Source: Rhizocola hellebori (GTDB lineage Bacteria; Actinomycetota; Actinomycetes; Mycobacteriales; Micromonosporaceae). Taken from it: a DNA stretch of 64,000 nt. The notes beneath the pieces are model-generated. The model ran no database searches and had not been told where the DNA came from. It worked only from the letters and a program-made list of their open reading frames with translations. The stretch spans positions 1 through 64,000 of the forward strand of contig NZ_BONY01000028.1 in assembly GCF_016862955.1 (NCBI RefSeq). The letters are read 5' to 3'. The position numbers and the translations under genes are program-made. Below are positions 59,058 through 64,000 of the stretch, piece after piece. Within the stretch, counting starts at the first letter, position 1. Every line of letters begins with the position of its first letter.

Positions 59058-59527
59058 GTAAGGCCCGGGTCTAGTTCCTCGGCACGGGTGTGTGGCGCGC
59101 TGATCACCTTCGCGGCCTCCGCCACCCGCCCGCTGCCGCTGGTCCGATAGGCCTCCTCGGCCGCGGCCTGCTCAGCTGTCCCGATCTTGGTGTACATGCC
59201 GGCGGTCAGCAGCACCGACCCCAGCAGGAACAGCACGATGCACGACGACACGCTCTGGCCCAGATAGTTGTAGGGGCTGTGCAACACCAGCAGCCCGGCC
59301 ATGCCGAGCAGGATGAGGAACCCGCCGGCCAGCTCGTAGAGGAAGTGGTGCCGATCGCGTCCGAAGAACACGCCCAGCAGCACCGGCACCGCCGCCACGA
59401 TCATGACGATGGTGAAGGTGCCGTTGTCGCTCAGCACCAGCGGATAGGCCACCATGAGGACGGCGACGATGGCCGCGACCCCTCGGTAGAAGCCGCTGAG
59501 CGGGTGGTTCAAGGGGAAGTGGAACAC
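59054..59527 (-). CDS. Four-helix membrane protein of unknown function
   Basis: Integral membrane protein of 157 aa with four hydrophobic helices (AAIVAVLMVAYPLVLS, FTIVMIVAAVPVLLGVFF, LAGGFLILLGMAGLLVL, SCIVLFLLGSVLLTAGMY) and a short polar C-terminal tail. No family assigned; it may be a DUF4383-like protein. The start is GTG 59527 with GGGAGG seven bases upstream. It is 18 bases downstream of the small acidic protein gene and overlaps the convergent GH16 gene by four bases. Confidence 0.72.
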   Translation of the reverse strand: MFHFPLNHPLSGFYRGVAAIVAVLMVAYPLVLSDNGTFTIVMIVAAVPVLLGVFFGRDRHHFLYELAGGFLILLGMAGLLVLHSPYNYLGQSVSSCIVLFLLGSVLLTAGMYTKIGTAEQAAAEEAYRTSGSGRVAEAAKVISAPHTRAEELDPGLT

Positions 59528-59545
59528 GATCGGCCTCCCTCATCT

Positions 59546-59836
59546 TCATTCATCGGCCGCCCACTGCCGGGGCAGAGCCGGCTCCAAACCACGCTGATCG
59601 TATTCGTCCCACAGCTCGGTCCACTCCTCCCGCAACCTGAGCACCAGGTGCTCCTCGGTGCCGAGGTCGGGAGCTTCCCGCAGCATGGTGTCCAGATTAG
59701 CCAACCGTTCCCGCAGCTCGCCATCGTCGAGCCGGTCGGGCGGCGTAGTGATCTCGACATCGGCCATGACGCCGTCGTCGGCGATCCGGGTGATCGGGTC
59801 ATCGATCTGGAGTTGCTGCTCTTCGTCAGTCACCAC
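59546..59836 (-). CDS. Small acidic protein of unknown function
   Basis: Hypothetical cytoplasmic protein of 96 aa, strongly acidic, with a predicted helical hairpin (DDGELRERLANLDTMLREAP and EEHLVLRLREEWTELWDEYD). Not recognised. The start may be either of two adjacent GTG codons and no clear ribosome binding site is present. It shares an operon with the membrane protein at 59054. It is divergent to the ABC exporter gene across 79 bases. Gene status is likely but not certain. Confidence 0.6.
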   Translation of the reverse strand: MVTDEEQQLQIDDPITRIADDGVMADVEITTPPDRLDDGELRERLANLDTMLREAPDLGTEEHLVLRLREEWTELWDEYDQRGLEPALPRQWAADE

Positions 59837-59915
59837 CCCGCTTTACCCCGCCCATGATGATTCACACGTCTCGTACGGATCATGCCCAGTGGGCAAGTTG
59901 GCTAAAGTAGACGCT

Positions 59916-61706
59916 GTGCGCTATCGAGAACCGAAGGCAGCTATTGATCCCGACTCCACGAAGCCCTGGTTACGACGCGCAATGCCAGTGGTGTTGGCGC
60001 ACAAGTGGTTGCTCATCACCTCGCTGAGCTTGTCCCTGGTCGGGCTGCTGGTTCAGGTGCAGATCCCGAATCTGGTCCGGATAGGCATCGACGCGGCTTT
60101 GGTAGCGAAGACCGCTAGCTTGACCAGATATGTCTGGCTGATCGCCGCGTTCGCCGTGATCCAAGGTGTGATCAACTATCTGGCCCGCCGGTACCTGCTG
60201 CGCACCGCCTACGAAATCGAATACGACCTGCGCAACGTCCTCTACTCCCACCTGGTCCGGATGCCGTTCGGTTTCTACGACAAGGTGCAGACCGGCGAGC
60301 TGATGTCACGGTCGGGCTCGGACATCCGCGCGGTCCAGATGTACCTGGCCTTCGGCCCGGCCATCCTCGTGCAGTGCACCATCGCCATCTTCGCGTTCGT
60401 GCTGATGCTCTCGATCAACGTGCCGCTGGCCATCGTCGCGATGGCGGCCATGCCGGTGGTCGCGGTGCTCGGCGTCTACGCCCGCCGCGCCATCTTTCCG
60501 GTCTCCTGGCTCATCCAGGCGCGCCTAGCCCGCATCGCCACCACCGTCGACGAAAACGTCAACGGGGTGCGCATAGTCAAGGCCTTCGCCACCGAACAGC
60601 GCCAGCTCACCCAGCTGGCGGGCGAGGCCGACCGGCTGCGCTGGGCCTACCGGCGCGAAGCGGAGATCCGCAGCTGGTGGTCGCCAACGCTGGAAAGCCT
60701 GCCGCGCCTGGGCCTGGCCCTGGTGCTGCTCTTCGGCGGCTGGATGGTCATCGACGGGCACACCTCGGTCGGCACCATCGTCGCCTTCAACTCCTACGTG
60801 CTCATGCTGCAGCCGCCGTTCCGGATGCTCGGCATGCTGATCATGCTTAGCCAGCGGGCAGCCGCGTCCGCGCAACGCATCTACGAAGTTCTGGACACCA
60901 AGACCGACATCATCGACGGCACCGTCAGCGCGCCTCTTCGCGGTGACATCTTTTTCGACCACGTCGGATTCGAGTACCCGTTGGGCACCAAGGCTTTACA
61001 CGGCCTGACCCTGCGCGTGCACGCGGGCGAAACCGTGGCGATCGTGGGCCGCACCGGTTCCGGCAAGTCCACTTTGGGCCGGCTGCTGGCCCGCTACTAC
61101 GACACCACCTCCGGCGCGGTCCGCCTCGACGGCCGCGACGTGCGTGACTACCGGCTGGCAACGCTGCGCGAACAGGTCGGCATCGTGCCCGACGAGCCGT
61201 TCCTGTTCTCGCTTTCCATCCGCGACAACATCGCCTACGGGCGTCCCGACGCCCCGCTGGACGAGGTGGTGAACGCCGCTCTTGCCGCCGGGGCCGATGC
61301 CTTCATCCGTGAGCTTCCCAAGGGGTACGACACCGTGGTGGGCGAGCGCGGCTACACGCTGTCGGGCGGTCAGCGGCAGCGCATCGCGATAGCGCGCGCA
61401 CTCCTGATCAACCCGCCGGTACTGGTCCTAGACGACGCCACCAGCGCCATCGACGTCACCGTCGAGCACGCGATCCATGCCGCGCTCAAGGACCTGATGG
61501 CCGGGCGCACCACCCTGATCGTGGCGCATCGCCTGTCCACCATCGCGCTCGCCGACCGGGTCATCCTCGTCGAGGACGGCCGGGTCGTCGCCGACGGTAC
61601 CCACCGCGAGCTGCTGGCCACCGATCCGCGCTACGCCGCCGTGCTAGCCGAAATCTCTGAAGTCTCCGATTCCGACTCCGCCGATGACGAGGTGGCTTTG
61701 GCATGA
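59916..61706 (+). CDS. ABC exporter half-transporter, degenerate-site subunit (second pair)
   Basis: Half transporter of 596 aa. About six helices in residues 20-320; ATPase domain with Walker A GRTGSGKST, canonical signature TLSGGQRQRIAIARAL and Walker B VLVLDDATSAID in which Asp replaces the catalytic Glu. It pairs with the following protein as a heterodimeric exporter. TAAAGT (59903-59908) ends seven bases before GTG 59916 with no Shine-Dalgarno, so a leaderless mRNA is likely. The frame is open to 59658, but that part lies opposite another gene and lacks similarity to the family. Confidence 0.9.
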   Translation: MRYREPKAAIDPDSTKPWLRRAMPVVLAHKWLLITSLSLSLVGLLVQVQIPNLVRIGIDAALVAKTASLTRYVWLIAAFAVIQGVINYLARRYLLRTAYEIEYDLRNVLYSHLVRMPFGFYDKVQTGELMSRSGSDIRAVQMYLAFGPAILVQCTIAIFAFVLMLSINVPLAIVAMAAMPVVAVLGVYARRAIFPVSWLIQARLARIATTVDENVNGVRIVKAFATEQRQLTQLAGEADRLRWAYRREAEIRSWWSPTLESLPRLGLALVLLFGGWMVIDGHTSVGTIVAFNSYVLMLQPPFRMLGMLIMLSQRAAASAQRIYEVLDTKTDIIDGTVSAPLRGDIFFDHVGFEYPLGTKALHGLTLRVHAGETVAIVGRTGSGKSTLGRLLARYYDTTSGAVRLDGRDVRDYRLATLREQVGIVPDEPFLFSLSIRDNIAYGRPDAPLDEVVNAALAAGADAFIRELPKGYDTVVGERGYTLSGGQRQRIAIARALLINPPVLVLDDATSAIDVTVEHAIHAALKDLMAGRTTLIVAHRLSTIALADRVILVEDGRVVADGTHRELLATDPRYAAVLAEISEVSDSDSADDEVALA

Positions 61707-61788
61707 GCGAGCTTGTCGAGCTCATCGTGAAATTGGGATTCGCTCATGCCTTCACCGCAGGTGATGGCCGACGTCAGGAGGCCATGGC

Positions 61789-63729
61789 ATGAGCATGTTT
61801 GGTGGCGGGTTCGGTGGGCCCGGCTCGGGGCCGGGTGGCGCGCCCATGGGCGGAGTGGGCGGCGCCGGCCCGAAGGGCCAAAGCGGTTCTGGAATCCCGT
61901 TCTCCGGCATCCCGGCCGAGCTGATGGCCGGCGTCGAGCGGCTCGAAGCCAACGAGCCCACGCATCCCGTGCCCCGGGAGACCTTTACCCAGCGGCCGCG
62001 CGGCGAACGCCCACTGAGCATGTTCTCGATGGCTTTCGCGCACCGCTCGGTGTTCGTTTGGGCTGTGCTGCTGGTGGTGCTGGAAACGTTGCTGTTGCAG
62101 GCCGGGCCTTACCTGGTCCAGGTGGGGATCGACCACGGCATGGTTCCCGGTGACCGGAAGGTGCTTCTGCTTGCGGCGTCCGGCTTTGTGGTGTCCGTGA
62201 TCGCCGGATGGCTTGCCACGTCGGCGCGCATCCGCCAGACCGGGCGGCTGGCCGCGGACGCCACCCGCAACCTTCGCATCCGCGTCTTCGGGCATCTGCA
62301 ACGGCTCTCGATGGACTATTACACCGAGGAGAAAGCCGGCGTCATCATGACCCGGATGAGCTCGGATATCGAAGCGCTGCAACAGCTTTTCCAGGAAGGA
62401 CTGGCCCAGTTCGCGGTGCAGGGCCTGACCATGCTGCTGGTCACCGTGGTGCTGTTCAGCTACGACGTCGAGCTTGCCGCGATCACGCTGCTGCTGGTGG
62501 TGCCGCTGCTGTTGGCGACCTCTATCTGGTTCCGCCGCGCCTCCGACGTCGGCTACGGCCGCCAGCGGGACACCATCGCGGCGATGTTCTCCGATCTGTC
62601 CGAGAGCTTGCAGGGCGCCCGCGTCGTCACCGCGCACAACCGCCAGGACCGCAACGTGGTCAACCATCGCGCCTTCACCGGCCGCTACCGTGACGCCAAC
62701 GACTTCACCGGTCACATCGCCGCCATCTACGGCCCCGGCACCTCCGTCATCGGCATGGCCGGCATGGCCGCGCTGCTGTTCATCGGCGGGCGCATGGTGC
62801 TGCGCAACGAGCTGAGCCTTGGCGAGCTGACCGCATTCGTGTTGTACCTCAACGCTTTCTTCGCCCCCGTCCAGCAGCTCGTCCAGCTCTACACCAACTA
62901 CCAGCAGGGCCGCGCCGCGGTCACCAAGCTTCGGGAGCTGCTCGCCGTCCAGCCCACCGTGCTTGAGCATCCCGAGCCGGTCGATCTGCCCGCGGTCAGG
63001 GGAGAAATCAAATTCAAAGGCGTCTTTTTCGGGTACCAGGAAAGCCGCCCTGTCTTAAAAAATGTCAACCTGCACATCGCCCCCGGCGAAACCGTCGCCT
63101 GCGTCGGCCCCACCGGCGCAGGCAAGTCCACCCTCGCCAAGCTCGTCACCCGGCTGCACGACCCCGACCGCGGCCAGATCCTCATCGACGGCGTCGACCT
63201 GCGCCTCGTCTCGCTAAGCTCGCTGCGCCGCCAAATCGGCGTCGTGCCACAGGAACCGTTCATGTTCGTCGGCTCGCTGCGCGACAACCTCGCCTTCGCC
63301 AAACCAGAAGCGACCGACGACGAAATCTGGGCCGCCGTCGACGCCGTAGGCCTACGCGAACTCGTTGAACGCCACGAGCTGGGCCTGGACGCCCCCCTAC
63401 ACGAGCGCGGCCAATCGGTCTCGTCCGGCCAACGCCAGCTGCTAGCCTTGGCCCGCGCCTTCCTGGCCCAGCCCCGCATAGTCGTCCTCGACGAAGCAAC
63501 CTCCAATTTGGACCTCCGCTCCGAGCTGCGGGTGGAACAGGCCCTGGACCGCCTCCTCGAAGGCCGCAGCGCACTGCTGATCGCCCACCGCCTCTCCACC
63601 GCCATGCGCGCAGACCGCATCATCGTCGTGGACGAATCCGGCATCCTAGAAACAGGCTCACACACCGAACTCCTAGCCGCCCAAGGCCGCTACGCCGACA
63701 TGTTCGCCACCTGGTCCGCCCACACCTAA
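61789..63729 (+). CDS. ABC exporter half-transporter, catalytic subunit (second pair)
   Basis: Half transporter of 646 aa. The first 75 residues are a Gly/Pro-rich cytoplasmic extension (FGGGFGGPGSGPGG). Six helices follow, then the ATPase domain with Walker A GPTGAGKST, intact Walker B IVVLDEATSNLD and the altered signature SVSSGQRQLLALARAF, complementing its partner. ATG 61789 is eight bases after AGGAGG. It lies 82 bases after the first subunit. No regulator gene is adjacent, unlike the exporter at 43.4-47.7 kb, and the substrate is unknown. Confidence 0.9.
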   Translation: MSMFGGGFGGPGSGPGGAPMGGVGGAGPKGQSGSGIPFSGIPAELMAGVERLEANEPTHPVPRETFTQRPRGERPLSMFSMAFAHRSVFVWAVLLVVLETLLLQAGPYLVQVGIDHGMVPGDRKVLLLAASGFVVSVIAGWLATSARIRQTGRLAADATRNLRIRVFGHLQRLSMDYYTEEKAGVIMTRMSSDIEALQQLFQEGLAQFAVQGLTMLLVTVVLFSYDVELAAITLLLVVPLLLATSIWFRRASDVGYGRQRDTIAAMFSDLSESLQGARVVTAHNRQDRNVVNHRAFTGRYRDANDFTGHIAAIYGPGTSVIGMAGMAALLFIGGRMVLRNELSLGELTAFVLYLNAFFAPVQQLVQLYTNYQQGRAAVTKLRELLAVQPTVLEHPEPVDLPAVRGEIKFKGVFFGYQESRPVLKNVNLHIAPGETVACVGPTGAGKSTLAKLVTRLHDPDRGQILIDGVDLRLVSLSSLRRQIGVVPQEPFMFVGSLRDNLAFAKPEATDDEIWAAVDAVGLRELVERHELGLDAPLHERGQSVSSGQRQLLALARAFLAQPRIVVLDEATSNLDLRSELRVEQALDRLLEGRSALLIAHRLSTAMRADRIIVVDESGILETGSHTELLAAQGRYADMFATWSAHT

Positions 63730-63928
63730 CCCGGCCATCCCACCCTCCCCCCTTGCCCGTTCCCGTCTCACCTCCCACCACGCATGAGTCCCTTCGTGCC
63801 CGCAACCGCACCGGCACAGAGACCCGCTGGCGCCACGCTCCGCCCGCCCGCCGGACAACGGCGCGGTGGACGTTCCGCCGCCTGCCCCGCCGCGCTGCTT
63901 CTGCTCCAGCCGGCCTCCGCCCACTACT

Positions 63929-63986
63929 TCCACCGCACCTACATCTCTGCGTTAGGGCGGTGGAGCAGAGATGTAGGTGCCGTGGA
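63929..63986. repeat. 58-nt inverted repeat (22-bp arms, one mismatch)
   Basis: The core GCACCTACATCTCTGC (63935-63950) pairs perfectly with 63965-63980, and TCCAC / GTGGA extend the arms after one C/C mismatch. The loop is 14 nt (63951-63964). It lies about 200 bases after the exporter gene, in the 271-nt stretch at the window's end (63730-64000) where I see no supported gene. It could be a terminator for genes on both sides or one copy of a repeated element. Confidence 0.85.
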
Positions 63987-64000
63987 CTTCCCGCCTCCGG

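Noticed and set aside
63673-63933. Minus-strand open frames after the last exporter gene
   Set aside because: Translations are low-complexity Gly/Arg sequence without start signals; I treat this stretch as non-coding.
1-64000. CRISPR arrays, tRNA or rRNA genes, integrases and transposases
   Set aside because: No repeat-spacer pattern, no cloverleaf-like T-loop sequence and no recombinase motif was found by reading.

Overview
The window is about 70 percent GC and gene-dense. It carries a DUF4193 protein, an AfsR/SARP regulator, an ECF sigma factor paired with a CU044_5270-type membrane protein, many GTG and TTG starts, and many genes whose start codon sits 5-8 nt after a -10-like hexamer with no ribosome binding site. 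This points to an actinomycete chromosome, probably a saprophytic soil organism. I cannot name the genus. I see no rRNA, tRNA, CRISPR array, transposase or integrase.

Layout. (1) 1-2.0 kb: an ADP-ribose group, with a macro-domain hydrolase, a TrmH/SpoU-type RNA methyltransferase and a bacterial PARG translationally coupled to it. (2) 2.0-8.5 kb: an ECF sigma factor with its membrane partner, a paralogue of that partner, a secreted I36-type peptidase inhibitor, a SRPBCC protein, DUF4193, a phospholipase D-like protein and an alpha/beta hydrolase. (3) 8.5-17 kb: a large secreted discoidin/beta-helix protein behind a promoter with LacI-type operators, a SARP regulator, and two secreted proteins. 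(4) 17-21 kb: two overlapping RlaP-type nucleotidyltransferases, a YbhN-like flippase, a suppressor-of-fused protein and a DUF1579-like protein. (5) 21-34.7 kb: a Tat-exported GH71/99-like enzyme, DUF1349, a zinc metallopeptidase, then a minus-strand operon in which a secreted ThuA/PQQ-dehydrogenase-like/PKD protein is translationally coupled to an NMT1/ThiY-type ABC importer and followed by an NCS1-like permease; a cupin gene and a LacI regulator lie upstream. (6) 34.7-47.7 kb: a serine hydrolase, a D-serine dehydratase/D-threonine aldolase-like enzyme, an SGNH hydrolase, a GH2 beta-galactosidase under a palindromic operator, a Ser/Thr kinase, an AraC/VOC pair and a TetR-controlled heterodimeric ABC exporter. 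(7) 47.7-59.1 kb: a divergent locus for acidic sugars around an IclR regulator. (8) 59-64 kb: two small proteins and a second heterodimeric ABC exporter.

How the parts fit. The locus at 47.7-59.1 kb forms a coherent pathway. A sugar ABC importer brings in oligosaccharides, a GH88/105-like enzyme releases an unsaturated uronate, two enolase-superfamily dehydratases, an SDR and a DHDPS-family enzyme process sugar acids, and KDG kinase plus KDPG aldolase feed central metabolism. A secreted GH16 enzyme is the last gene. Seven junctions in this locus have 4-nt ATGA or GTGA overlaps. Elsewhere, LacI-type palindromes precede three carbohydrate-related genes and the LacI gene itself.

The least conventional signals are: the secreted ThuA protein fused by translation coupling to an NMT1-type importer; the macro/TrmH/PARG group; the tandem RlaP-like genes; a 40-bp near-perfect palindrome and a 58-nt inverted repeat between genes; a low-complexity insertion in an SDR; and a recurring GGTACC-centred motif with CTTT/AAAG flanks inside unrelated genes.
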